A DNA stretch of 64,000 bases from Paenirhodobacter ferrireducens (GTDB taxonomy: Bacteria; Pseudomonadota; Alphaproteobacteria; Rhodobacterales; Rhodobacteraceae). Position numbers and translations under genes: made by a program. The notes beneath the pieces were generated by a model. That model was not told where the DNA came from and searched no databases. It saw only the letters and a program-made list of their open reading frames with translations. The stretch is from positions 1 to 64,000 of the forward strand of contig NZ_SAVB01000023.1 of NCBI RefSeq assembly GCF_004022265.1, in the 5' to 3' direction. Within the stretch, counting starts at the first letter, position 1, and every line of letters starts with the position of its first letter. Positions 45,824-53,884 of this stretch are shown here, one piece after another.

Positions 45824-46311
45824 CGCGGCGTCACCACATTCAACGATTCAAGGGTCTGGATCAGGTTGTCCGTTCTGACGACCTGCTGCTTGTCCGCCGC
45901 CCGCAGGGAGTGCAGTTGGGCCAACACGCGGCTGCTGATGGTCGTCAGCACATCGCGGGCCTGCGCAGCCTCACGAGCAAGGCCGTTTCCATCACAGGCG
46001 CGGACAAGTTCAGCCACATTGTCCAACACGCCATTCAGAAGCTCTTCGAAGCCGTCGAAGACATCGTCTTCGAAATCATCCCACCGACTGGCCCGCTCCC
46101 GTTTCAGGTAGTCGATCCGGGCCTTGACGTGCGGCTGGCGGAGCAGGTTATTTGCCATCTGCGCCGCAGATTTGCGCGCGCCGTAGGCTGCCTGAATCGC
46201 CCGCGACTGGGTCACAGCGCCGGTTGCCATCATCTGACAGAACTTTTCGTGCTTCTCATTCGGGAGGGGCGTTTCGCCCCGGTACCCGTCTGCCACACCA
46301 CGCGGGGCCAT
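45820..46311 (-). CDS. Terminase small subunit-like protein
   Basis: The 163-residue protein carries the Terminase_2-type DNA-binding start: NEKHEKFCQMMATGAVTQ... AIQAAYGARKSAAQMANNLL... HVKARIDYLK (about residues 18-70), the region by which small terminases recognise pac/cos sites. The helical C-terminus would mediate oligomerisation. No large terminase, portal or capsid gene is present, so it could redirect a helper phage's packaging motor, as TerS of chromosomal islands does. The start overlaps the previous stop by one base. Confidence 0.78.
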   Translation of the reverse strand: MAPRGVADGYRGETPLPNEKHEKFCQMMATGAVTQSRAIQAAYGARKSAAQMANNLLRQPHVKARIDYLKRERASRWDDFEDDVFDGFEELLNGVLDNVAELVRACDGNGLAREAAQARDVLTTISSRVLAQLHSLRAADKQQVVRTDNLIQTLESLNVVTPR

Positions 46312-46562
46312 CAGCCGTACTCCGCCCGGAAAAGTACCGTCTGGACGTCGTTCTCCGATACCGGCGTCGGGTCGCAATCCGGCGTCGTGAGCGGCGCGAT
46401 CAGATCACGGACCTCGGTGCTGGTCAGGCGCGCGGCGCGCAGGGCACGGACGAGCTTGTCGCCGTCGCCCAACGCGGCAGCGACGTCATTCTCGCGGGCG
46501 AGGACCCGGCAGGCGTGATGCGAGCTGAGGGCCAGCTTACGGAGAGCGTCGATAGTGTGCAT
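46311..46562 (-). CDS. Hypothetical small protein
   Basis: The 83-residue protein is unrecognised and mostly helical (TIDALRKLALSSHHACRVLA, DGDKLVRALRAARLTST). It is joined by one-base stop/start overlaps to the gene on each side, placing it firmly within the operon. Confidence 0.65.
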   Translation of the reverse strand: MHTIDALRKLALSSHHACRVLARENDVAAALGDGDKLVRALRAARLTSTEVRDLIAPLTTPDCDPTPVSENDVQTVLFRAEYG

Positions 46563-47011
46563 CAGGCCAGCCCGTGCTTCCGCGCGTAGTCGAGCTTTGC
46601 CTTGCCTTCGAGCGTCGACAGGACCTTGACGTGATCAGCCGCAACCAGCTTGTCCGCCTGCGAACCGGTCAGGCCGTGCTGGCGCGCATAGGTCATGCGT
46701 TCGCTGGGCCGGAGGCACTGAATTGCATCCTCATGCCCGCGAGCAACACGCTGGGCGTCCTCGCGGGCCTTGAGCCGCGCCGCGACCGAGGGGATGGCGC
46801 GCAGCTCGTTCACGGCCACACTCAGGTCGACCTCACGGTCTGCCAGCACGTGGAGCTTCACCGACTCGATCTGCACAATTTCATCGGGCGTGAGGTCGTT
46901 CAGCCCGAGTTCGTGGGCGGCGACGACGGCGATCTTGTTCGTGGCTTCGACGAGGGCGGCTACGCTGGACGGGCCGAGTACTCCGACGATGGTCTTGATG
47001 GATTCGGACAT
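46562..47011 (-). CDS. Hypothetical protein with internal repeat
   Basis: The 149-residue protein is unrecognised. Its C-terminal part contains two similar segments, MTYARQHGLTGSQADKL and LDYARKHGLA, which may be a short duplicated helix-turn unit. It has no membrane or secretion signal. It starts two bases after the stop codon of the HTH gene. Confidence 0.65.
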   Translation of the reverse strand: MSESIKTIVGVLGPSSVAALVEATNKIAVVAAHELGLNDLTPDEIVQIESVKLHVLADREVDLSVAVNELRAIPSVAARLKAREDAQRVARGHEDAIQCLRPSERMTYARQHGLTGSQADKLVAADHVKVLSTLEGKAKLDYARKHGLA

Positions 47012-47012
47012 T

Positions 47013-47570
47013 TTAGGCGGCTTTCTGGAGGTGGCGGAGGGTGGCGAGCTGGGGGACGGCGAAGGCGTGGCCCCAATGCCGCCACGCGTCGGCGGATTGC
47101 GGCAGTTCGGAATGGTCGCCGCCGAAGACGTAAAGCATGACGCTCGGATGGATCAGAGCGAGGTCGAGCAGCACGCCAACGTCGGCTTTGAATGCTTCGG
47201 CCCAGAGCGCACCGATCAGCCCCGCGTGCAGTGCACCGCGCACCGCGAGGTACCGGGAAAGCTCAAGCTCGGTCAGGCAGGCCCGCAGCTCGGCTGCGCG
47301 GCGTTCACAGTCGGCCCCAAGGGGCAAAGAAGGCTCCGCATTCCGCCGCTTGGCGTCGATCTTGAGGATCGCGAATGCCTCGTCGCTGTCGCAACCACGC
47401 TTACGCGCGCCCCGGAGCCGAACAATCGCCTCATCGGCCCGGAAGTGCGGTACGCGCCGGATGGTGACGCTGCACATCGGCATTCGGTTGAACCACTTGC
47501 GCACGCCCGCTTCGCTGACGCCCAGCGCGCCAGCGACGTCGTTCATCGTGATGGTCATGCGTTCGTACAT
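47013..47570 (-). CDS. Helix-turn-helix protein, first gene of the satellite operon
   Basis: The 185-residue protein starts with a HTH of MerR/excisionase style (TITMNDVAGALGVSEAGVRKWFNRMP, residues 6-31), followed by a helical domain with no clear match. As the first gene of the minus-strand operon it may be the operon's regulator or an AlpA/Xis-like factor, or a DNA-binding replication or packaging factor. GAAGGAAG precedes the ATG. Function is inferred only from HTH and position. Confidence 0.7.
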   Translation of the reverse strand: MYERMTITMNDVAGALGVSEAGVRKWFNRMPMCSVTIRRVPHFRADEAIVRLRGARKRGCDSDEAFAILKIDAKRRNAEPSLPLGADCERRAAELRACLTELELSRYLAVRGALHAGLIGALWAEAFKADVGVLLDLALIHPSVMLYVFGGDHSELPQSADAWRHWGHAFAVPQLATLRHLQKAA

Positions 47571-47760
47571 CGTGAAAGGCTTCCTTCATTTCGTAACATA
47601 AAACTACACAATATGAGGGAAAATGTCAAGGTGACCAACAGAACGGTTCACGGATGAGGGTAGGATGAGAGGGGAGCGCGCCAGAAGCGACTTGTGGGCT
47701 GGCTTGGGGGCCAATCATCGAATCGGCGTTAGCCGATTGATCCAAAACGATTTTCTGGAT
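47571..47760 (-). promoter_or_regulatory. Right-end region with operon promoter
   Basis: The 190 bases between the HTH gene and attR include an AT-rich part (AACATAAAACTACACAATAT) suited to the minus-strand operon promoter, the sequence TTGGGGGCCA at 47704-47713 shared with the left end, and an AATCGGC-GTTA-GCCGATT hairpin at 47721-47738. Confidence 0.45.
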
Positions 47761-47779
47761 GAAGTGGCAGCCCGTAGGG
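47761..47779. repeat. Attachment site attR
   Basis: GAAGTGGCAGCCCGTAGGG, identical to 33101-33119, covers the 3' end of the tRNA-Glu gene (acceptor strand and CCA) plus four bases beyond it. Integration leaves the tRNA intact. Confidence 0.9.
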
Positions 47780-47839
47780 GAGTCGAACCCCTCTTTTCAG
47801 GTTGAAAACCTGACGTCCTAACCGATAGACGAACGGGCC
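47765..47839 (-). tRNA. tRNA-Glu (anticodon UUC)
   Basis: The minus strand folds as a standard tRNA of 75 nt including the encoded CCA: acceptor GGCCCGT/ACGGGCT, D-arm GTCT...AGGAC region, anticodon stem CAGGT/ACCTG with loop TTTTCAA giving anticodon TTC, and T-arm AGGGGTTCGACTCCCCT. Its 3' end is the integration site of the element to the left. Confidence 0.96.
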
Positions 47840-47996
47840 ACCGTTTCCGCTTCAGCGCGTTGCTGCGCGGCGTGGAGCGGTGTTTAGGCGAGCTTCGGGT
47901 GACTCGCAAGAGGGTTTTTTCAGATTGTCGCAACTTTCTTCACGGCCGCGCGATTTTCTTGAAAAAACGCCTGTGCTCAAGGGTTTGCCGCAGGAC

Positions 47997-49739
47997 TCAG
48001 GCGCGCGCGGCATCGTCGAGGCGCAGCTGCACCTTGCGCCGCCCGCCCCAGGTGTTGATCTCGAGCTTGCCCGCCAGGTGAAAGCGCCCCGCGCCGCCCG
48101 CGCTCAGCGCCGGGCCGAGCGGGCCGTCGAAGGCGCCGAAGGCCACCGCCTCGATCCGCGAGCCGAGCCCGTCGCCGAGCGAGAAGCGCAGGTGGCTTTC
48201 GCCGATCCGGCGCGGGCCGGTCACCTCCATGTCGGGGAAGGCGAAACGCGGGGCGGGGGCGCCCTGGCCAAAGGGGCCGGCGCGTTCGAGATCCTCGATC
48301 AGCTGGGCGGTGGCGGCGCCAGGCATCAGGAGCCCGTCGAGGCGCAGATCGCGCGGCCCGCCGGCCCCGGCCCCCTGCCGCGCCAGCAGCTCGCTCAGCC
48401 GCGCCATGGCGGGTTCCAGCGCCTCGGCCGCGACGGTGAGGCCCGCGGCCATCCGGTGGCCGCCGCCCTTCAGCAGCAGCCCCTCGGCCGCGACGCGCTG
48501 CACCGAGGCGCCAAGATCGACGCCGGCGACCGAACGCGCCGAGCCCTTGCCGATGCCATTCTCGAGCCCGATCACCACCGCGGGGCGGTTCGTCGCCTCC
48601 TTCAGTCGGGCCGCGACGATGCCGACCACGCCCGGATGCCAGCCCTCGCCCGCCGCCCAGACGAGTGGCGCGTCGAGCCCGCGCTCCTCGGCCTGGGCAA
48701 GGGCGGCGTCGCGCACCCGGTTCTCGATCTCGCGCCGCTCGGAATTCAGCTTGTCGAGCCGGGCGGCGAGCGCCTCGGCCTCGTTGCGATCGGCGGTCGA
48801 CAGGAGCCGCGCGCCAAGGTCGGCCGCGCCGATCCGCCCGCCCGCATTCACCCGCGGGCCAAGCACGAAGCCCAGATGATAGGCCGAGGGCGCCTGGTCG
48901 AGCCGCGCGACGTCGGAGAGCGCGACCAGCCCCGGCCGCTCGCGCCGTGCCATCACCTTCAGCCCCTGCCGCACCAGCGCCCGGTTCACCCCGATCAGCG
49001 GCGCGACATCGGCCACCGTCGCCAGCGCCACGAGGTCGAGAAGCCCCATCAGGTCTGGGCCCTTCACGCCCTTCTCGCGCAGCTGCCGGTTCGCCTCGAC
49101 CAGCATCAGGAAGACCACCGAGGCGGCGCAGAGATGGCCGAGCGATCCGTCCTCGTCGAGCCGGTTCGGGTTCACCACGGCCAGCGCCTCGGGCAGGGTC
49201 TCGGCGCCGAGGTGGTGGTCGAGGATCACCACATCGGCGGGTTTCGCCGCGGCCACCGGCTCGTGGCTGAGCGTGCCGCAGTCCACGCAGACGATCAGCG
49301 GGTGGTCCTTGGCGAGCGCCTGCATCGCCGGCACGTTCGGGCCATAGCCCTCGTCGATGCGGTCGGGGATATAAAGCGTCGCCTCGCGGCCGATGGCGCG
49401 CAGCCAGGTCAGCAGAAGCGCCGCCGAGGACCCGCCGTCGACGTCGTAATCGGCAAAGACGGCGATGCGCTCGCGCCCGTCGAGCGCGCGCAGGAAGCGG
49501 GCGGCGGCCTTTTCCATGTCGCGCAGGCTGCGCGGGTCGGGCAGCAGCTCGCGCAGGGTGGGTTCGAGAAAGCCCGCGGCCTCCTCTGGCGCAACGCCGC
49601 GGGCGACGAGCACGCGGGCAAGCGGCAGGGGCAGGCGCGTCTCGCGCGCCATCGCCTCGGCAAGGCGGTCTGCCTCGTCCGTGGGGCCGATCCAGCGCCG
49701 CCCGGTCAGCGACGCTTCGACATCGAGGAATGCACTCAT
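47997..49739 (-). CDS. recJ: Single-stranded-DNA-specific exonuclease RecJ
   Basis: The 580-residue 5'-3' exonuclease acts in RecF recombination and mismatch repair. DHH-family motifs are present: VFADYDVDGGSSAALL near residue 95, IVCVDCGTLSH near 150, VILDHHLGAE near 170, and the DHHA1 motif GKGSARSVAGVDL... LKGGGHRMAAGLTV near 400-430. An OB-fold closes the protein. The ATG at 49739 starts the conserved part; the extension to 49778 has no family residues. Confidence 0.95.
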   Translation of the reverse strand: MSAFLDVEASLTGRRWIGPTDEADRLAEAMARETRLPLPLARVLVARGVAPEEAAGFLEPTLRELLPDPRSLRDMEKAAARFLRALDGRERIAVFADYDVDGGSSAALLLTWLRAIGREATLYIPDRIDEGYGPNVPAMQALAKDHPLIVCVDCGTLSHEPVAAAKPADVVILDHHLGAETLPEALAVVNPNRLDEDGSLGHLCAASVVFLMLVEANRQLREKGVKGPDLMGLLDLVALATVADVAPLIGVNRALVRQGLKVMARRERPGLVALSDVARLDQAPSAYHLGFVLGPRVNAGGRIGAADLGARLLSTADRNEAEALAARLDKLNSERREIENRVRDAALAQAEERGLDAPLVWAAGEGWHPGVVGIVAARLKEATNRPAVVIGLENGIGKGSARSVAGVDLGASVQRVAAEGLLLKGGGHRMAAGLTVAAEALEPAMARLSELLARQGAGAGGPRDLRLDGLLMPGAATAQLIEDLERAGPFGQGAPAPRFAFPDMEVTGPRRIGESHLRFSLGDGLGSRIEAVAFGAFDGPLGPALSAGGAGRFHLAGKLEINTWGGRRKVQLRLDDAARA

Positions 49740-49782
49740 GCCCTTCCCATAGCCGATCGGCGCGCGGCCTGCCAGCATTGGC

Positions 49783-50370
49783 TCAGGCGCCGACGGCCTT
49801 GCGCACCATGTCCCAGTAGGTTGCCTCGACGGTGTCGAGGCTGAGCCGCCCGCCCTCGCGATACCAGGTGTTCACCCCGGTCAGCATGGCGATGATCGCG
49901 AGCGTGGCAAGCTTGGTGTCGGGCAGGGCGAAGACCCCCGCCGCGCGGCCGGCGATCAGGATCTTTTCCAGCTCGGTCTCGTAGGCGCGGCGCAGCCCCT
50001 CGATCACCGCGAAATTCCCGGGGCTCAGGTTGCGCAGCTCCATGTAGCTCAGGAAAACCGCCTCGGCCCGGGTCAGGTTGAAGCGAATGTGAAAGCGCAC
50101 GAAGGTTTCCAGTGCGGCGAGTGGCTCGGTCCTCGGCGCGACCTCGGCCCAGGCGGAGAGCAGCTCTTCCATGTGGCTCTTCAGCAGGTCGAAAAGCAGC
50201 GCCTCCTTGTCGGGGGTGTAGAGGTAGAGCGCCCCTGCCTGCACACCCACGGCCGCCGCGATCTGCCGCATCGAGACCGCGGCAAAGCCGTGGCGCGCGA
50301 AGAGCCGCTGCGCCTCGGCGCGGATGCGCGGGCCGGTGATCTCGGAATGGGAGCCTGTCTTGCGTGCCAT
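49783..50370 (-). CDS. TetR-family transcriptional regulator
   Basis: The 195-residue repressor-type protein has an N-terminal HTH (AQRLFARHGFAAVSMRQIAAAVGVQAGALYLYTPDKEALL, about residues 20-60) and a ligand-binding helical domain resembling the TetR_C_33-type regulators of acyl-CoA metabolism. A perfect 16-bp palindrome lies 14 bases before its start, suggesting autoregulation. The ATG at 50370 is preferred over the one two codons upstream. The target pathway is unknown. Confidence 0.88.
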   Translation of the reverse strand: MARKTGSHSEITGPRIRAEAQRLFARHGFAAVSMRQIAAAVGVQAGALYLYTPDKEALLFDLLKSHMEELLSAWAEVAPRTEPLAALETFVRFHIRFNLTRAEAVFLSYMELRNLSPGNFAVIEGLRRAYETELEKILIAGRAAGVFALPDTKLATLAIIAMLTGVNTWYREGGRLSLDTVEATYWDMVRKAVGA

Positions 50371-50383
50371 CGGCACAGGTTAT

Positions 50384-50399
50384 CTGAACATTTGTTCAG
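50384..50399. promoter_or_regulatory. Palindromic operator for the TetR regulator
   Basis: CTGAACATTTGTTCAG is a perfect inverted repeat of seven bases around TT, in the promoter of the TetR gene. The small lipoprotein gene diverges from it at 50488, so one operator may serve both. Confidence 0.7.
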
Positions 50400-50487
50400 T
50401 ATCAAACCCCGGCTGTCACGGGCGGCATGGCGGCTCTGGTCAGCGCCGGCGGGCGGGCTTATGGTCGGGCCGTTGACAGGAGCCGCC

Positions 50488-50685
50488 ATGACCCGCCTTG
50501 CCCTTGCCCTCGGTCTTCTTGCGCTTGCCGGTTGCGGCGCCTCCGATGCGGACTATCCCGCGCTGGTACCGATGGAGACGCTGCTTTCCGATGACCCGCT
50601 GACGCCCGATCCGGCGCCGGCGCTCGAGGCGCGGGCGGATGCGCTGCGCGCGCGCGCCGCGGCGATCCGTGCCGAGCAGCCCTGA
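50488..50685 (+). CDS. Small putative lipoprotein
   Basis: The 65-residue precursor has a lipoprotein signal (LALALGLLALAGC) with the lipidated Cys near residue 16. The rest is short, acidic then Ala/Arg-rich, with no recognisable domain. It is preceded by AGGAGCC. Similar small lipoproteins upstream of hom are common in Rhodobacteraceae as far as I recall, but their role is unknown. Confidence 0.75.
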   Translation: MTRLALALGLLALAGCGASDADYPALVPMETLLSDDPLTPDPAPALEARADALRARAAAIRAEQP

Positions 50686-50760
50686 GCCGGTTTCGACGCG
50701 TTGCAAGGTCGCGCCCGACAGGCTAACAGGGCTCTGACCATTCCAGCGCAAGAGGTTCCC

Positions 50761-52059
50761 ATGTCCGCCCCCGACGTTTCCCCGCTCCGCCTCGGCATCG
50801 CCGGGCTCGGCACCGTCGGCATCGGCGTGGTGAAGATCGTGCAGCGCCATGCCGATCTGCTGGCCGTGCGCTCGGGCCGCCCGGTGGTGATCACCGCCGT
50901 CTCGGCGCGCGACCGCACGAAGAACCGTGATGCGGATCTGTCGGGCTATGCCTGGGAGACCGACCCGGTGGTGCTGGCGCAGCGCGACGACGTCGACGTC
51001 TTCGTCGAGCTGATGGGCGGGCACGAGGGCGCGGCGAAGAACGCGATGGAAGCGGCGCTGAAAGCCGGCAAGGACGTGGTGACGGCGAACAAGGCGCTGC
51101 TGGCCCATCACGGCCAGGCGCTGGCCGAAAGCGCCGAGGCGCTTGGCCGGGTGATCCGCTTCGAGGCGGCGGTGGCGGGCGGCATCCCGGTGATTAAGGC
51201 ACTGACCGAAGGGCTTGCCGGCAACGCGATCCGCCGCGTGATGGGGGTGATGAACGGCACCTGCAACTATATCCTGACCCGGATGGAAAGCGCCGGCCTG
51301 CCCTATGAGACGGTGTTCGAGGAGGCGCGCGCGCTTGGCTATCTCGAGGCCGACCCGACCCTCGATGTCGGGGGCATCGACGCGGGGCACAAGCTTGCCA
51401 TCCTCGCCGCCATCGCCTTCGGCACCAAGGTCAGCTTCGACGCGGTGCAGCTCGAGGGCATCGGCAAGATCTCGATCGACGACATCCGCCGCGCCGACGA
51501 CATGGGCTACAAGATCAAGCTGCTGGGCGTGGCGCAGATCACCGGCCGCGGGCTCGAGCAGCGCATGATGCCCTGCCTCGTGCCCTCGTCCTCGCCCTTC
51601 GGGCAGCTGCAGGGCGGCACCAACATGGTGTTGCTGGAAGGCGATTCGATCGGCCAGATCGTGCTGCGCGGTGCGGGTGCGGGCGAGGGGCCGACGGCCT
51701 CGGCGGTGATGGGCGACGTGGTCGATCTCGCGCGCGGGCTGCGGATGCCGACCTTCGGCCAGCCTGCGGCGACACTCGCCGATCCGGTGCCGGCGGTGGC
51801 CTCGGCGCCGGCCGCCTACTATCTGCGACTCGAGCTGATGGACAAGCCCGGCGCGCTTGCCAAGGTGGCGACGGTGCTGGGCGAGGCCGGGATCTCGATC
51901 TCGCGGATGCGTCAGTATGGTCATGCCGATACCACGGCGCCGGTGCTGATCGTCACCCACAAGACCACGCGCGACGCGATCGACCGCGCCATCGGCGGCT
52001 TCCCGGCGACCGGTGTCGTCGCAGGCGAGGCGGTGGCAATGCGGATCGAAGAGGTCTGA
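50761..52059 (+). CDS. hom: Homoserine dehydrogenase
   Basis: The 432-residue enzyme reduces aspartate semialdehyde to homoserine in the threonine/methionine pathway. The NAD(P) fold is LGIAGLGTVGIGVVKI near residue 11; the catalytic core includes ANKALLAHHGQALA, GGIPVIKAL, MNGTCNYILTRM and EADPTLDVGGIDAGHKLAIL; a C-terminal ACT domain (YLRLELMDKPGALAKVATVLGEAG, about 350-375) provides feedback control. The ATG at 50761 is used because the family fold begins right after it. Confidence 0.96.
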   Translation: MSAPDVSPLRLGIAGLGTVGIGVVKIVQRHADLLAVRSGRPVVITAVSARDRTKNRDADLSGYAWETDPVVLAQRDDVDVFVELMGGHEGAAKNAMEAALKAGKDVVTANKALLAHHGQALAESAEALGRVIRFEAAVAGGIPVIKALTEGLAGNAIRRVMGVMNGTCNYILTRMESAGLPYETVFEEARALGYLEADPTLDVGGIDAGHKLAILAAIAFGTKVSFDAVQLEGIGKISIDDIRRADDMGYKIKLLGVAQITGRGLEQRMMPCLVPSSSPFGQLQGGTNMVLLEGDSIGQIVLRGAGAGEGPTASAVMGDVVDLARGLRMPTFGQPAATLADPVPAVASAPAAYYLRLELMDKPGALAKVATVLGEAGISISRMRQYGHADTTAPVLIVTHKTTRDAIDRAIGGFPATGVVAGEAVAMRIEEV

Positions 52060-52190
52060 GCGCGGCCGCGGCGGGGCAGGGGGCGGCGCGGTGCCGCCCA
52101 CGTGCCGGCCGTTAGCGTTCTCAGGGTTGTCAGCCTCATGCGCCCGGGCTTAGCTGTTGCTGGCCCTTCGCGTTCGAGACAGGACAGACC

Positions 52191-53156
52191 ATGACTCCCC
52201 CCATCGATTTCAACGACCGCATGCTCTCGCTGGGCCTTGCCCGCGTCTCCGAGGCGGCGGCGCATGCCTCTGCCCGGCTGATCGGCCGCGGTGACGAGAA
52301 GGCCGCCGACCAGGCCGCGGTGAACGCCATGCGCGAGCAGCTCAACAGCCTCGACATCCGGGGCGTCGTGGTGATCGGCGAGGGCGAGCGCGACGAGGCG
52401 CCGATGCTCTATATCGGCGAGGAAGTGGGCTCCGGCACCGGTCCGGCGGTCGATATCGCGCTTGACCCGCTCGAAGGCACCACGCTCACCGCGAAGGATA
52501 TGCCGAATGCGCTGACCGTCGTGGCGATGGCACCGCGCGGCACGCTGCTGCACGCCCCCGACGTCTATATGGAGAAGCTGGCGATCGGCCCGGGCTATCC
52601 GGCCGACATCGTCTCGCTCGAGATGACGCCGACCGAGCGGGTGCTGGCGCTGGCCAAGGCACGGGGTGGGCGGCCCGAGGATATCACCTGTTGCATCCTC
52701 GAGCGTGACCGCCACGTCGAGCTGATCCGCGAAGTGCGCGAGACCGGCGCCGCGATCCGGCTGATCACCGACGGGGACGTTGCCGGGGTGATCCATTGCG
52801 CCGAGCCCGATTTCACCGGCATCGACATCTACATGGGCTCGGGCGGCGCGCCGGAAGGCGTTCTGGCGGCTTCGGCGCTGAAATGCATGGGCGGGCAGAT
52901 GTGGGGCAAACTCCTGTTCCGCAACGACGACGAGCGCGGCCGCGCGGCCAAGGCCGGGATCACCGATCTCGACAAGATCTACACCCGCGACGAGCTGGTG
53001 AAGTCGGACGTGATCTTTGCTGCGACCGGCGTCACCAATGGCTCGATCGTGCGGGGCGTGAAGCGCGAACCGACCTACATCGAGACGGAGACGATCCTGA
53101 TGCGTTCGAAGACCGGCTCGGTGCGGCGCATGATCTACCGCAACCCGGTTCGCTGA
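52191..53156 (+). CDS. glpX: Fructose-1,6-bisphosphatase, class II
   Basis: The 321-residue GlpX-type phosphatase hydrolyses fructose 1,6-bisphosphate (and in related photosynthetic bacteria possibly sedoheptulose bisphosphate). Metal and substrate motifs are visible: VVIGEGERDEAPMLYIGE near residue 60, DIALDPLEGTTLTAK near 90, and CAEPDFTGIDIYMGSGGAPEGVLAASAL near 205. Length is normal. It follows hom by 131 bases on the same strand. Confidence 0.96.
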   Translation: MTPPIDFNDRMLSLGLARVSEAAAHASARLIGRGDEKAADQAAVNAMREQLNSLDIRGVVVIGEGERDEAPMLYIGEEVGSGTGPAVDIALDPLEGTTLTAKDMPNALTVVAMAPRGTLLHAPDVYMEKLAIGPGYPADIVSLEMTPTERVLALAKARGGRPEDITCCILERDRHVELIREVRETGAAIRLITDGDVAGVIHCAEPDFTGIDIYMGSGGAPEGVLAASALKCMGGQMWGKLLFRNDDERGRAAKAGITDLDKIYTRDELVKSDVIFAATGVTNGSIVRGVKREPTYIETETILMRSKTGSVRRMIYRNPVR

Positions 53157-53227
53157 GCGTGTCCTGCGTAAGATTCCCAAGGTCGAATGCCGGGCCCGCG
53201 GCTCCGGCGTTTCGCTTGCGGGGGGGG

Positions 53228-53884
53228 TCAATTGGTGTCGCGCCACATCGTGCGCGGCCCGCGCGGGCGGGTGACGACGAACTCGCTGAAGCGCAGCCGC
53301 GCATTCAGCCCGATCGTGGTGGAGTTCTGCCCGTCGAGGGTCAGGCCCTTTTCGCCGATGTCGAAGATCGGCCAGTACAGATAGGAGGCCTCGACGATCG
53401 TCGCGGAATCCCCTGCCGCCATCATCGGGATCGCCCCGGCCACGGCATCGAGCATCGACTGGGTATAGGCCTCGTGACCGCCGGTGGCATGGGAGGCGGG
53501 CGAGCTGGGCGTGCTGTCCGACGCGCGCAGCTTGACCCGCTTGTTGGTGCCGTCGCAAACGCGCGTGTCCGTTTCGGTCGCCTCGCAGGAGATCAGCGTG
53601 ACCCGGATCCAGCTTTGCCCGTCGCCGCTCGAACGGGTGGCGGCATCGAAGATCTTCTTGACCCCGTCGACATAGGCCGGCCCGATCGGGTCGCGCACGC
53701 GCGAGATCAGGTCGGCCACGGTATAGGTGGTGCGGGACACCACGGCGCGCATGCGGAAGGCGTCGTAGAACTGATAGGCGACCATGAACCAGCCGAGCAG
53801 CAGCACGGCGCCGAACAACCCCTCGATCGCCACCGAGCCACGGTTCTGCCTGAGGAAGCGGTGCAGGAAACGCAGCGGCATCAT
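53228..53884 (-). CDS. TadE/TadF-like pseudopilin protein
   Basis: The 218-residue protein has a short basic N-terminus, then GSVAIEGLFGAVLLLGWFMVAYQFYDAFRMRA (about 15-45), the TadE-like leader with Glu in the processing region and one membrane helix. The remainder is periplasmic with a cysteine pair. It overlaps the upstream TadE gene at TGATG. These proteins are minor pseudopilins of Flp/Tad pilus systems; no other tad genes are in the window. Confidence 0.8.
   Translation of the reverse strand: MMPLRFLHRFLRQNRGSVAIEGLFGAVLLLGWFMVAYQFYDAFRMRAVVSRTTYTVADLISRVRDPIGPAYVDGVKKIFDAATRSSGDGQSWIRVTLISCEATETDTRVCDGTNKRVKLRASDSTPSSPASHATGGHEAYTQSMLDAVAGAIPMMAAGDSATIVEASYLYWPIFDIGEKGLTLDGQNSTTIGLNARLRFSEFVVTRPRGPRTMWRDTN

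Larger units (their letters stand above)
33101..47779. mobile_element. Integrative element in tRNA-Glu, phage-satellite-like
   Basis: A 14.7-kb segment bounded by identical 19-bp repeats, with an intact tRNA-Glu at the right border and a P4-type integrase at the left border. Contents: integrase, two small genes, a gene-free iteron stretch, a restriction-modification pair, an iteron-rich origin candidate, a primase/helicase-like gene, and a run of small minus-strand genes including a terminase small subunit homologue. GC content is visibly lower than in the flanks. No virion structural or large terminase gene is present. Size and content fit a PICI/P4-like satellite better than a prophage, though a degraded prophage is possible. 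Confidence 0.85.
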
